Assembly: GCA_910592005.1 (NCBI GenBank)
Contig: CAJVPP010000114.1
Location: forward strand, 1 to 47,398
Reading direction: 5' to 3'
DNA from: Funneliformis mosseae
Lineage: Eukaryota > Glomeromycota > Glomeromycetes > Glomerales > Glomeraceae
Length of the DNA stretch: 47,398 bases
A program made the translations under genes and the position numbers. The notes under the pieces were generated by a model that searched no databases, was not told the DNA's origin, and saw nothing but the letters and a program-made list of their open reading frames with translations. Each line of letters begins with the position of its first letter. The stretch's first letter is position 1. Of this stretch, positions 24,755-36,900 are shown piece after piece.

Positions 24755-27700
24755 TATTTTTATGATATTTTTATGCTACTTTAACTTTAGATTTAGTTCA
24801 ATCTTCTAAAAGCTTACTAAAAATCTTATTAATAGCTAAATCTGAAAATTCTTCGTTATAAACTAACAATTCTTCAAATAATTTTTCCTCCTCTAGAGTT
24901 GTTTGTTTTCATTTTTTTCTTATCTTTATTTGATCATTAGATAAGTATGGTAATTTTAAATATTCAATTGGCTATTTGATCTACTTATTTGTGAAATATT
25001 TTGTTGGATTTGAGATAATTTAGTTACAGCCTTGTGTTTTAATTTTTTCTGTTTATTATAATCTTTGAATTTTATTTAAACTACTTTTATTATTCTCATA
25101 CCCTATGTATTCTTAGATTCTATTTTCAGAACCTCTTATTAATAAATTGCTTTGATCTATTTTAATCTTTTCTGATAGCATACAATTAGATGTTTAACTT
25201 CTTGTTGATGCAACTCTGTTGGTAGGTATTCTTAAAATAAATTATGAGACAAAAGATCTGTCATTCTAAAAAAAATTACCAAATTATCTATGAGATTTTA
25301 TAGCAATTCCCTTCATAATTTATTAACTCGTTCAGTTTTTAATACTAATTTATTATTTAAATATTCATATAGTAACAAATCTATTTTATCCCTTTCATCT
25401 TGGCATACTTTGATTTAATTTCTGAGACTTTTTTCATCAATTGTATTACCAGTAATATTTTGCTTAATATATTTTACTCCAAAGGTCTCTAATACTTCAT
25501 CAAAAGTAAAATAAATATAGTGAGAATCATTTTCTTTATGTGAAATTTTAAAAGAACCAAAATAGTTTAATTTTTTTTCTAATTGTAAATGGGCTATTGT
25601 TAAAGAAAATAAGCTTTTATAATAGTATAATATGATTTAGTAATACTAGCAAATAAAGATGCAACTGCAATAAGAGAATTTTTTGAATATTAAAATTATT
25701 AAAACATATTTTCATTTTATGTATTTTTCAAATACTTACCTATTTATAATAAAAATATCAAAGTTTAAGATAATTGTGAGTATTATTTTTACTATCTATG
25801 ATCTCAAAAATTATATTTTTTTTGAAATAATGTAAATATTAATTGCTACTCTTACAGCTACTCATAGAAAATCTAGAATTTTAGTAATTAGAAATCATAT
25901 ATCAAGACTTAAAGCTAAACTTAATAAACTATAACTTGAAAATAAAATTAAAAGTATAAAGCAAAAATCTTTAGAGATATGCCACTAGCCTAAATAAGGT
26001 CTTATATTATACCATTTTTTTCTATCCTTAATTAATTAATAATATATTGATTCATTTGCTATAATATTAAGAAAATCATAATCTTTTAAAGCAAAATCTT
26101 TTTATACATCTTAGCAATATACAAAATTTTTTTATCAGAATTTGAATTAGCTCAGATTTAAGAATTATAACATTGGAAGATTGACCTAAGCATTCATAAT
26201 CTAATTTGAAAAGTATAATATATTTAATACTTTTAGCATCAAAATCTTTTTTGTAAGACAATTTTTCATGAATATTTTTGAAATTTAATAATTCTTTAAG
26301 TATTCTTTGAAAATTCATTAATATTTAATTTATTTTAGAATTCATATTAAATAATAACATATCTGCAGTTAGCTCAATTGTTTTTTCAATACCAATTTTA
26401 GCTATTATAAGTTGTGTTTAAAAGGCTATTCTTAATGTTACATGAGAGCATTCTTAAATAATATTGTAAATATTACCAAATTTAAAACTCTTTTCTTTAA
26501 AATCTATATTGTCAATAATTGCTAAATTTCAAATATTATTCTCTTAAATTAGGCATTATTTTAGATTGGCTGTTTCTATTCAAATATTAACAAGTTTTCT
26601 TTTATATCGATCTATATGGAATATTATATTAATAATTCATTAAGTGAGCTTAATAATCTTAGTTTATGACTTAAACTTGTTAAAACTTAAAATAGCTAAA
26701 TCTTTATAGAATAAAATACTATTTCTACTAATATTAAGGTAATTAATATTACAATCTTAATTGTTTATTTGTAGTAATTCTAAGGAAGATTTTTTTGCAG
26801 TAATTTTTGATCTTAAATTCTATAATTTTTTTCCAATCATACATTCCAATTTTTTAATTATTAATCTTTAATTTCTCTTTATTATGTATTTTTTTTAAAT
26901 GACTCAATGAAAAGTATTTTAATCATAAATAAACTAAGTAGTTAAGCAAATTTATTAATATTTGGAATTGATTCAGTAAATATTTTTTATTAATAAATGG
27001 TAAAAAAGATGCAAAAGAAGTAAGAGTATTAACTAATGCTATTAATGTTTGCTTTTTAATTTTTTGTCTTTAGTTTATGAAAAATCAATCAATCAATTAC
27101 TTAAAATTCAAGCCTTTTACTAATATCATTTAAATGTAATTGTCTAGTAATACAAGTAGTTTCTTTTTTTTCTCTTCCTAAATATTAATAAATATGACTT
27201 CCAAATTTTACATAGTATAAACAACAAATATATTTTGGATTTTTAATATTATTAAATGTTTTAATATATAAAGGATAACATATTTTTAATATTTTATAAC
27301 TATATTATTTAATACATAGTACCTGAATATTATATTTATTTAGATACTAAGAATATTAAATGTATTCTATTTTTCGTGAAAAAAATGTTATAAATTTATC
27401 ACAAGAAATATATCTATATTATTAAATTATTTCTATTTTAAAGTCTTTTAATTTTTTCTCGTAATTTATACAGTATTTATTATCAAATTGAAAATACAAA
27501 TCGCAAACTCCCAATTTTGGTAAATTACTATCTACTTTTTTAATGGTATCTCAATCTACTTGCTATATACAATAGAGATTACGCAATTATCTTATATTAC
27601 TTTTTTTCTGTTCATATCATTAAAATTTATCATTAATAAAATCAATGACTATACATATAGTAAAGTTCTTTTTATTCTAAAATTTTTATAATTTTATTAA

Positions 27701-27960
27701 ATTCATCATTATCACTATAGAAAAGTTGATTATTTTCACTTTCATTTTTACTTTTAAAGTCTAAATCTGTTTTATTTTTATAATTATCTGAGTCAAAACT
27801 ATTAGTTTCACTATTATCTACAAATATTTTATGTAAAAACTAGCATTACATTTATTAAAATAATTATAAATATTAGAAAACTCATAACCTCTATTTAGAT
27901 TATTACTTTCTATATTATTAAAGTCTCTATTATCATTGTTTCTATTATTTCCTAACTTTT
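24755..27960 (-). pseudogene. Transposon-like gene of unknown function, homeodomain-like C-terminus, broken
   Basis: The minus strand has long stretches of coding texture once stops are read through. From N to C: an acidic Ser/Asn/Asp-rich segment (27870-27690); a Cys-containing segment with 'LGVCDLYFQFDNKYC' (near 27520-27475); 'IDNIDFKEKSFKFGNIY' (near 26515-26465); 'DYECLGQSSNVIILK' (26210-26160); 'WHISKDFCF' (near 25985); 'YFTFDEVLETFGVKY' (near 25520-25475); and a C-terminal helix bundle 'LEEEKLFEELL' to 'TKSKVKVA' (24900-24775) resembling a homeodomain-like fold. I recall multicopy hypothetical proteins of arbuscular mycorrhizal fungi with these phrases, perhaps related to DUF6589, but cannot confirm. 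There are many TAA/TAG/TGA at Gln/Trp-like positions. No terminal repeats were found. Confidence 0.5.
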
Positions 27961-27999
27961 GAATTTTTCTGTCAAAGTTTTAATAAAAGAATGCAAAAA

Positions 28000-29500
28000 A
28001 AAATTGTCTTTATGTTCTGATATTTATAATTAATAGATCTTTAAAAAATCTAAAAAATCACAAAAATACGATATATTATAATCTAAGATGCAAATTATTG
28101 ATAACTTTTCCTGCATATATTAAAACAGAAATATTTTTTGCTATCTTTAAGATTTGAATATTATAGCATTATAAGCTACTGTAAGATAGCATTTTCACAT
28201 GTTTATATATTAGCCAAATTCAGCAATTTTTATCTATAAATTATATTTTCTAGTAAAAGTACCTCAATATTTATTCTATCTTTACAAAAATTTATATATA
28301 ATAACTTCAATATGATGTGAAATAACATATAAAATTTTAGCATATATTATTATGTAAAATATTTTATTTAAATCAAAAATAGTATTATGAAAAATGATTG
28401 ATACAGATATTGATTTTATAATTAAATTAATTTAATATACCAATCTATGATACAATTAGTAATTGATATATATAAGTTACTAATAAAATACTATATGAAA
28501 TAATATTTGGAATGCATTCTCATAATAATAAAATATGGATAGAACATTTATTTAGAGATAAAAATTGTATTAATGAATAATAATTATTAGATAATATAAG
28601 TAATTAAATAAAATGATATATTATATAATTTTAATTAAGTAAGTATAATAAATATTTTATAAATTTAAAATTATTTTTTAAAAATTTTATTAAAATTTAA
28701 ATTTATATAATAAGAAGAAGATAATGAATCTAATAATAAATCTACTAAGATATAAATATATTTTATAATCATTTTAGTAAAATATTTACTTATATTTATT
28801 ATAATATTTATTTATTATAGATGCAATTAACTAAAAATTTTAAATAAAAGCAAACAAAAATAAGAAAGTTTAAATACTTTATCTAATTCAAATTCTAATA
28901 ATAATAATAAAATTAATACTACAAAAAAAGTAATAAATTAATTTAAATTTTATATGTTATAATTTAAATTATTTATTCTAATATATATTCTTAAATTTAA
29001 ATATTAAAGTAACTAAAGTCTAAAAAAGTATTTAAAGCTGATTCTAATACATTATTTAAATTAAAATAAAGTCAAATTAAACATATTCTTGAAAAGAAAT
29101 CAATTTATCATGGGAAGGTTTATTTAAATATAATAAAAACTTAAAATAAGATGTACTTAAAAAAGAAATTCAAATGGCTTTATATGATTTAGAAAATTAC
29201 GTATCACAAAACAATTTGATAGTATTTTATTAAATATTTAGAAATTAAGGTTTTTTAAATAATTTGATATTTTAGAACAAATAAATCAAAATGATAATTT
29301 ACAAGCAAGTTTAATTAATAACTTAATTTACTATAATTTTTTTTATAATATAAATTAATTAATTAATATTTTAGATTGTTCTTCAAAATTTACATTAAAT
29401 AATAAACTGAAATCAATATCTAATAATGAAATTCAATTAACATTTAATAATAAAGAAATTTGTTATCTAATAATGAATTTATTAATTCATTTAATAGTGA
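28000..29500. other. AT-rich stretch with weak coding texture
   Basis: Mostly AT-rich. A faint coding-like part at 29080-29220 ('KKEIQMALYDLENYVSQ') could belong to the integrase-type fragment that follows. Nothing is assignable in 28000-28990. Confidence 0.35.
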
Positions 29501-29514
29501 TGAATTTTTTTCTT

Positions 29515-29880
29515 CTTATGATTAAATATGTAATAATGCAATAATTAATCATCAATAATATAGAAAAAAATATGAAAAATTTGATAAAGAAAAAAATTAA
29601 ATAAAAGGATCATATAAAATTGATGATATTGTTAATTTAAAATTTCAAAAGTAGATAAAGCAAAATTAGGATGTATTTATTTACCATGCAAGGTTTTAAA
29701 GATTAAACCTAAAGGCTTTTATGAATTAGAATGCTCTGAAAGATAATTAAATATAAATTATCAAGAAAAAAATTTAGAATCTACTAAATTAGAATCAATG
29801 ATTGAATTAATAGATATAATAGTAATAGTTATAGAAGCAGTTAAATTACAAAATAATACAAAAAGAAAATGAATAATAAT
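29515..29880 (+). pseudogene. C-terminal fragment of an integrase-type transposon protein (KRBA2/SCAND3-like)
   Basis: After stops are read through, the frame shows 'NNAIINHQ', 'YRKKYEKFDKEKN', then 'SYKIDDIVNLKFQK', 'VDKAKLGCIYLPCKVLKIKP' and 'GFYELECSER'. This order (basic linker, a KIDDIV-type beta strand, LPCKV) is what follows the integrase core in KRBA2/SCAND3-like proteins of these fungi. It is in the same orientation as the core at 23310-24240 and lies beyond the minus-strand gene, so the two may be halves of one element split by an insertion, or two separate relics. Confidence 0.5.
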
Positions 29881-30189
29881 TAAATTTCAAAAATAGCTTT
29901 TATATTTTAATTAAATATTAAATAAATAAAATTACTTTTTAGCAAATTTGCATAAATATTATTTTAATTATTTAATAAATGATTTTGATTTATAAAGTAA
30001 ATAATATTATATAAATAGTTATAGTAAATAATTAAATGTTTTAAAAATAAATTTCACTATTTTAATTTTAATTTAAATTTATTGGATACAAAATATTTAT
30101 TTTTTAAATTTATACAACTAAAAAAATAACATTTGATTTTATAATTTTAAAATTTAAATTATATAAAGATTAAAGTAGAAAAAAGTTAA

Positions 30190-30960
30190 CTTAAAACATC
30201 ACATTTCATCTCAATTATAAATTTGAGCAATAGCCAATTTATTTCATTTTAAATTGAGATATTAGTCAACAATGTATTAATTTCATAGTTTTAAATTTGC
30301 TTCAATTTTAAATTAGGACAATAGTTAACTCCAATTTGCCTCAATTTAAAATTGGGGCAATAGCCAACTTGTGACATCACGTTCCCAGTTTCCAATTTGC
30401 CTCAATTTAAAGTTGAGGCAATAGCCAACTTGGAGTACCGCGTTTCCAGTTTCTAATTTGCTCCAATTTTAAATTGGGGTAATAGTCAACTTGGGGCATC
30501 TTATATTCCCAGTTTTCAATTTGCCTCAATTTTAAATTGGGACAATAGTCAACTTAGGACATCGCGTTCTCAGTTTCCAATTTGCCCCAATTTAAAATTG
30601 GGGCAATAGCTAACTTGGGGAACCGCGTTCCCAGTTTCCAATTTTCCTCAATTTAAAATTGGGGCAATAGCCAACTTGGAGCACCGCGTTCCCAGTTTCT
30701 AATTTGCCCCAATTTTAAATTGGGGCAATAGTTAACTTAGGGCACCTCATGTCTCAATTTCCAATTTATCCCAATTGTAAATTAAGACAATTGTCAACTT
30801 AGGGTACCACATGTTCCAGTTTGTTCCAATTTTAAATTGGGGCAATAGTCAACTTGGGTCACCGCATGTCTCAATTTTCAATTTGCCCTAAATTTTAAAT
30901 TGGGGCAGCAAAATCGCATTGCCCAAATTTGAAATTTGCATTGGGGCAGATCATTAACTT
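30190..30960. repeat. Palindromic satellite array, period about 61-62 bp
   Basis: About ten well-kept copies (30336-30907), plus degenerate ones to the left (from about 30190). Each copy holds an inverted repeat of the form TTGCCCCAATTTTAAATTGG followed by GGCAA, then CAATAGYCAACTTGGGGCAC, CGCGTTCCCAGTTTC or close variants. Copies near 30582 and 30705 have perfect arms; the copy near 30397 has changed both arms in a matching way (CCTCAA/TTGAGG). It is clearly GC-richer than its surroundings and contains CpG. The array stops about 10 bp before a TATA-like sequence. Function unknown. Confidence 0.85.
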
Positions 30961-30971
30961 GAGGCACAACA

Positions 30972-30977
30972 TATATA
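30972..30977 (+). promoter_or_regulatory. TATA-like element after the satellite
   Basis: TATATA is followed by a pyrimidine-rich tract with CATTT repeats (31000-31015) and GTAAGT at 31057-31062, so the 30970-31060 segment looks like a promoter with a short first exon. No transcript can be proven from sequence. The nearest intact plus-strand gene starts at 32040. Confidence 0.35.
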
Positions 30978-30999
30978 CCTCACAACTTGTCTTTTGTTT

Positions 31000-31620
31000 G
31001 TCATTTCATTTCATTTCAATTTTCTTGCGAGAATATTAGAATTCCATTTTTGCGTGGTAAGTGTAAAACCTTGCTAGTATGTCTTGTTTCTACTGTCTAG
31101 ACGTTTATCCGCACACTATCTCTCGTTAAAAACTTGTTCGGTTCTTTCTTTTTTTAAGAAAGTTGAGAGAATCTGCTTTGTCTAAGGAGCAAAATGAATT
31201 CCTGGCTTCGACCGACTGGTTGTAATTCATTTATTTTTCGAAATGGGTGAATTTAGGTTATCGTGTTGTTTTCTTTCTCCTATTATCATCGTCTTTTTTT
31301 TTTTCCTTTGTTCGTCTTTTCATCTTGGTCTCAGTCTTCACATAAAACTTTTTTTCAACAAGTTTTCAACGACTTTGTTCAGTCTCCAACAGACTGTTTA
31401 TCAATTTTTTTCCCATTACAAGGCTTTTTTTATCAGAAACTTTTTCCCATTACAAGATTATTAATATTTATCCCTTTATAAAGAAAACACTTGTAATAAC
31501 TGTGAAAAAGGACGACCATAGTGTTTACTCTTCGGAAATGTCCAGCGGAAAGAGTTATGAAGAATGGCGAGATCCATACACTTTACATCATCAAAAGGCT
31601 TGGGTTAAAATATTATCAAA
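31000..31620 (+). other. Exon-like, GC-richer segment of unknown role
   Basis: Base composition changes sharply from the AT-rich surroundings. Two overlapping frames are open at 31243-31481 (rich in Phe, Ser, Leu), and a coding-like stretch at 31520-31605 reads 'SSGKSYEEWRDPYTLHHQ' in one frame while another is also open. A GTAAGT donor lies at 31057. It could be a 5' leader of the BTB gene, an exon of a broken gene, or a dispersed repeat; I have a weak memory of similar sequence at many loci in these fungi. No function is assigned. Confidence 0.3.
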
Positions 31621-32039
31621 TATATTCATTTATTTATTAATAAAAAATCAGTTAATCAAACAATCTTCTTTTTTTTTTTAAAAAAAAAAAAATGTATAAT
31701 TTCATTGAATAAAACTAAAACTTTAGTAAATGTGATGGTATGAAAATAGAAATTTTACTTTTGATCACGTCAAGTAACGATTTCGATAGGTTTTATATGC
31801 AAACATTTTGTGAGCAAAGTCGTAAATTAGAAACCGTCAAATTTTATCCAATGTTGAACAAAATTTTCTCATATGACGCGTATGTCTTTTTTTGCTACCT
31901 TTATAATAAATGGCGTACGCTATAAATTTAGAATTGGGTCACAAATATTAGGTTTGCCTATATATGGAAATGTAAAGTTTTTATAGTTTATATGCAATCT
32001 GAACGATAAATGAATTTCTTAACGAATTTCTTTTAACAA

Positions 32040-33565
32040 ATGAGTTGCAAAGATTTATCTATTTCATTATTAAAAGATATTTCTCGACTTTTTATCGAAG
32101 CAGACGATTATAATGTATACCTAACAGTTGGTGAAGAACCAAAGGTCGAAATATTTCAAGCTCATTCGGTAATTTTACGTGCTAGATCCCCTTATTTCCA
32201 TGCCGCTTTATCAACAAATTGGGCTCAAAAAGCAGGTTATAAATTTCATTTTAAAAAACCAAATATTAATCCAAACATTTTTAGAAAAATTTTACAGTAA
32301 GTTTCAAAGTAGAAATATTATATATATATATATACACATTCATTTTTTTTTCCTTTTTTTAATTTCTAAAGTTTAAATTCTCTCAACTCTTTTATTTTAG
32401 ATATATTTATACAGGTACAATTTACTTAGACGACGAATCAAATGATTTTAATCTTGTTGAATTACTTACAGCATCAGATGAATTAGTTCTTACAGATCTC
32501 GTAGATTATATTCAAGAACATATTATTAGTTTGAATAACGAATGGTATCAAAAAAATTTAATTCAAATATTTAATACAGTATCATGTTATGAAGGGGTAT
32601 TTGAAAAATTGAGAGATCATTGTATCGAATTAATATCGAAAAATCCTCAATGGCTTTTTAATTCAGAAGAGTTTAATATATTACAAGAAGAAGCATTAAT
32701 TTTAATTATTAAACAAGATAATTTACAAATTAAAGAGGTTGAATTATGGAATCATTTGATTACATGGGGAATTTCTCAATCTAATTTATTTGAAGATAGA
32801 ACGATGACGGATTTGAAAGATTGGTCATCGGAAGATTTTGAAACTTTAGAGAGAATACTTCATCAATCTATTCCTCTCATTAGATTTTTTCAAATGTCAC
32901 CAGAAGATTATTTTTATGAGGTTAGACCTTATAAAAAATTATTGCCAAAGCAACTTAAAGATGATCTTAAATTACATTTTATTGTACCAAATAGTAAATT
33001 GTCAACCCCAATCTTACCGCCTAGAATTTCAAAATTTACACTTGATTCAACAATTATTTCTTGCGAACAATCTTTAATGATTTCAAGTTGGATAGACCTT
33101 AAAGAAGGTACATTAATGTATACATCACAACAAGAAAATCCTTATAATTTATTACTTCTTTTACGTGGAAGTCGTCATGGTTATGGTGTAGAAGAATTTC
33201 GTGAAAAGGTATTTAATCAAGGTCCGACAATTATTGTTATTCATATAGCAGGATCGAAAGACATAATAGGTGGTTATAATCCTTTGGATTGGACTGGTTC
33301 AAACAAATTTAACCAGTCTTCTGAAAGTTTTATATTTTCTTTTCGTACCGATAAGAGATCTTCCATTACTACTTTAAGTAGAGTTATAAAAGAAAAAAGC
33401 GCTATTTCTGATGATGATGGCCATTTTATTGGTTTTGGTCATGGTGATCTAAAGGTCTTTCAAGGGGTTTGTCAAAGGAAAGATTATATGTGTTCTATTC
33501 GTGAATCATCATCTTTTCAAATATTTGATTATGAGGTTTTTAAAGTTGTAAAGAAGGAGTTTTAG
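32040..33565 (+). CDS. BTB-BACK-TLD domain protein
   Basis: Two exons, 32040-32296 and 32401-33565, joined across a 104-nt GT-AG intron (GTAAGT to TTTTAG), give 473 residues ending in TAG. Residues about 20-130 are a BTB/POZ domain ('DDYNVYLTVGEEPKVEIFQA', 'AHSVILRARSPYFHAALS', and across the splice 'KILQYIYTGTIYLDD'). A BACK helical region follows (about 130-250), and the last 170 residues are a TLDc domain ('WIDLKEGTLMY', 'LLLRGSRHGYGVEEFREK', 'GGYNPLDWTG', 'FGHGDLKVFQG', 'YEVFKV'). BTB/BACK proteins serve as Cullin-3 substrate adaptors and TLD domains are tied to oxidation resistance and V-ATPase binding; the specific role here is unknown. This architecture is massively expanded in Rhizophagus-type fungi. 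No internal stops, in contrast to the flanking repeats. ATG at 32040 is the first in frame. Confidence 0.93.
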
Positions 33566-33594
33566 AGATTTATTTTCCTTTTTAATTTAATCAA

Positions 33595-33636
33595 AATAAT
33601 AATAATAATAATGATAATAATGATAATAATAATAAT
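33595..33636. repeat. AAT/ATG trinucleotide microsatellite
   Basis: A run of AAT units interrupted by two TGA-containing units, 30 bp after the BTB gene stop, so probably in its 3' UTR. No coding role. Confidence 0.8.
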
Positions 33637-33916
33637 CGTTGTAACTGAATAGATGGTGATCGGCAATCGACCCTCCGTGCATTCACGAAAATTCGATTTC
33701 GTCTTAATTTAGAATTTCTGTAATTTTATTTTGAAATTAAAAAATTTACTTGAAGATTTATTAGAATTGTAATAGATGTCAAAAATATCACATAAATTTA
33801 ATAAATTTTATAATTGTAATTTCTTTTTTATTTATTATACTTTGTTTTTTTAGTATACAAAATTTGCGTTAAATAATATTTATATATATATTATATTTTT
33901 TTTTTGCTTACCCAAA

Positions 33917-36900
33917 TTACCAAATTTTAAAACTTCCTTTGCTAGATGCATTTGATTCTTTACCATTAAATTCCAATTTAATATGTAATTTTCCTTGGTC
34001 ACCCTTCTCTAAATTTACCCAAAAGTCCCTTTCAGCTCCCGGTTGAATACGTTCTTGCACATTTAAATCGTATGATCCAATATCTACGTCTTTACTCATT
34101 GCGTTATGATCTCTTACTGACAAATTTATAGTAGCTGATGGATCATTAATGTTTATTGTACATTTTTCTTCCCTATTACACAAATAAAGTTAAAATCACG
34201 GGAAAATTTTCAAAATGCTGTTAAAAAAATAAATATATCTACCATGTAGGCGTCAATGTCTTCTTTTTAATTGCTGTCTTGAAGATGTCCTTTTTGTTAA
34301 ATTTAACTCTTACATATGGATCACTCGTACCTAATAATATGAAAATTACAATGTTAGCATAGAATAAAAAAAGACAAATAATTACATGCAAAGACTTACC
34401 TCCACTGTCTGCTGCAATTAAATCTTTCGCTTCAATGATATGTAATGTCAGGATTACAGCTTCACCTATGGTAAAGAAATCATATTAAACAAAAACAAAA
34501 TAAATTGAATATCAAAATCACTTGTCTGATAATTTTTTTTTAAGAAAATAAGAAATACCATTTAAACTTTCAGTACTACTAGCTAGTGAAGTTCTATTTT
34601 CTTTGGCTAGTATTATTTAAAGAAGTAAATAATGAATCAATGACCAAAAGAAAACATTTTCAAAGTTATTACGTACCATTTTCTTTATCAAAATCAATAG
34701 ACCTGCTTGTTACATTTTCTTCTGATTTATCTGATTTCTCCGATTTCTCCGATTGGTCCGATTGATCAGACTTATTCGATCTGGGCTTCTTTAAAAGACC
34801 GAATCCAGAACCAACCATATTTCCTGCACCAGAAACAAATGTATTTGCTCCAGAACCGACAAGATTTACACCAGACCCTACAAAAGAGGTGCCGCCGGCA
34901 ACGACATTTCCTACCCCAGAACCAATCCCTGTTAGAGTCTTTGTTACGACACCCGAAGTTTGTCTCCTCCTCGAAAGTAAAGCGGGCCGGAAAACAATAT
35001 GAAGATTAAGTATGCCCCCAGGTTTTGAATTGTCAAGTTCATTCTGCAAATTTATATTTTTCACTGCTCTTTCAAAAAGTGGCAAATCGTCGATTTGAAT
35101 CTTACAACTTGCAATTTTTGTAGCATTTCCTATTTGATTCCAATCAAACATTTCAGCTTCTAATACATCAGCTGAACGTGACAACTATCAAAGAAATATT
35201 TGCGTATTTTAAATCTTGTTAAATATAAAAGAAGTTATTACAACTAAAAAAATCCGATAAATACCACTTTCACCATAAATTCTTCATTAAATTCGGGACT
35301 ACAAGTCTTTTTGACAACCCTTGTTCTATAAACCTTTTCGTTATTCAAGGTGAAGATAATGAACGGGTCACTTGTGCCTAAATTTAAAAATAAAAATTTA
35401 ATATATTTACAATATATTAACTATAAATTAATAAAAATTTATTCACCAGCTCGATCGGCCGCAGGTATATTTTCTGCAGTCGTGGCAGTTATCTGTATTT
35501 CGCCCATGTCTATATTACAAAAATATAATATTAAGTCAAATTACACGTTTCAATTAAGCCAACGTTTAATTAATAGATCACTCACTGTTTATACTCTCTG
35601 AAGGTTGTACTGTATATTTAATAGGTACATAACGAGCATAAACATTCAAAGATGCATTATTTATTCCGCTTAAAGGAATATCAACACCTTCTTCTGGTGA
35701 CGACTTTGAACAATTATCCAAGAATTTACTAACATCAATCTCTGCAACGCCAAGTGGGTTTTTGTTATCATAGTATCGTACTTGAAAACAAATTTTTGAA
35801 AAATCCAATTCCTTTATAAACACGTCGGTGACTTTTAAAAAGGAAATGATATTAGCACGGATATTAAAATGTTTATATAAATGAATAATTAATTACCATC
35901 GTTATATTCAGGATTTGCTTGCTTGCATCGTTTTGTTGTAAAGACAGGGAATAACCCCTCATCCACGATAACTTCAACGCATGTATCCTTCTTCTCAAGC
36001 TTGGCTTTATTAATATGTATAACTAAAACTCCAGATTCTATAGAATAGTTAAATTAATAAATATAAATATACATATACTCTTTAATCTTTTTTTTTAAAG
36101 AAAAACCAAAGCAGTGCAAATCGAATTTAAATATAAGAAATATTTCTATAACATACGATATTCCAAAATATTGATATTCTCGGATCCTTTGTCTTCAGTG
36201 ATTTCCTTATTAACATTTGTTGAAGAGATTACTTTCTTTTCCTTGACAGTTGGATAAAAAGCTGCTGAATAATCAATTGAGCCCTTGGGTTCATCATTAA
36301 GAAGCACAGGTGATGTTCTATTTATAGAAAGGTAAAAAGTTTTTTAATTACAATATTTGTTTGCAATAAAATCATATCCAACGCATAAAAGATTTTATAT
36401 ACTTTACGTATCAATACTTTCAGCAGCTTCGATTGTTCCATCTTCTCGTTGATTAATTAATTTAGAAATTTCTAACTTTGTGAAACCTAACCTTTTATCT
36501 TTAGCATTATGTTCATAATCCCACACTTGAAAAATCAACGTTTCTTTTGTACTATGTACAGGTATATAGAATACTTCATCCCAAACCGGATTTAAGTTAT
36601 CATTAATCTTATCTGTGCGACCACGGTAATTAGAATCCAAAAAAACGCTCACGTAAGGGTCGGGTTTTCCTGAAGATCATAATTTTTCAAAATATTTGGG
36701 AAAGTTGAAAAATATTAATAAAAGATGTGGTATGGTCATTAAATTCTCACGTCAAATACCTCTTAATTTAGCAATGTTCTTCAATTCTTCACCGCGCTTA
36801 ACGTGAAGCCTTACAAATCCACATGGTTCGACTAGATGGGGGGAAAAAAATGTTTTTATAGTTGACACATTATATGTTTAACTAGGTTGATATTTTAAAA

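Noticed and set aside
33640..33720. GC-richer patch between convergent genes as a possible RNA gene
   Set aside because: It contains a short CGAAA/TTTCG inverted repeat but no tRNA or snRNA signature; too little to call.
34707..35009. Plus-strand ORF opposite the tricalbin linker
   Set aside because: Antisense shadow of the Gly/Ser-rich exon; no independent coding evidence.
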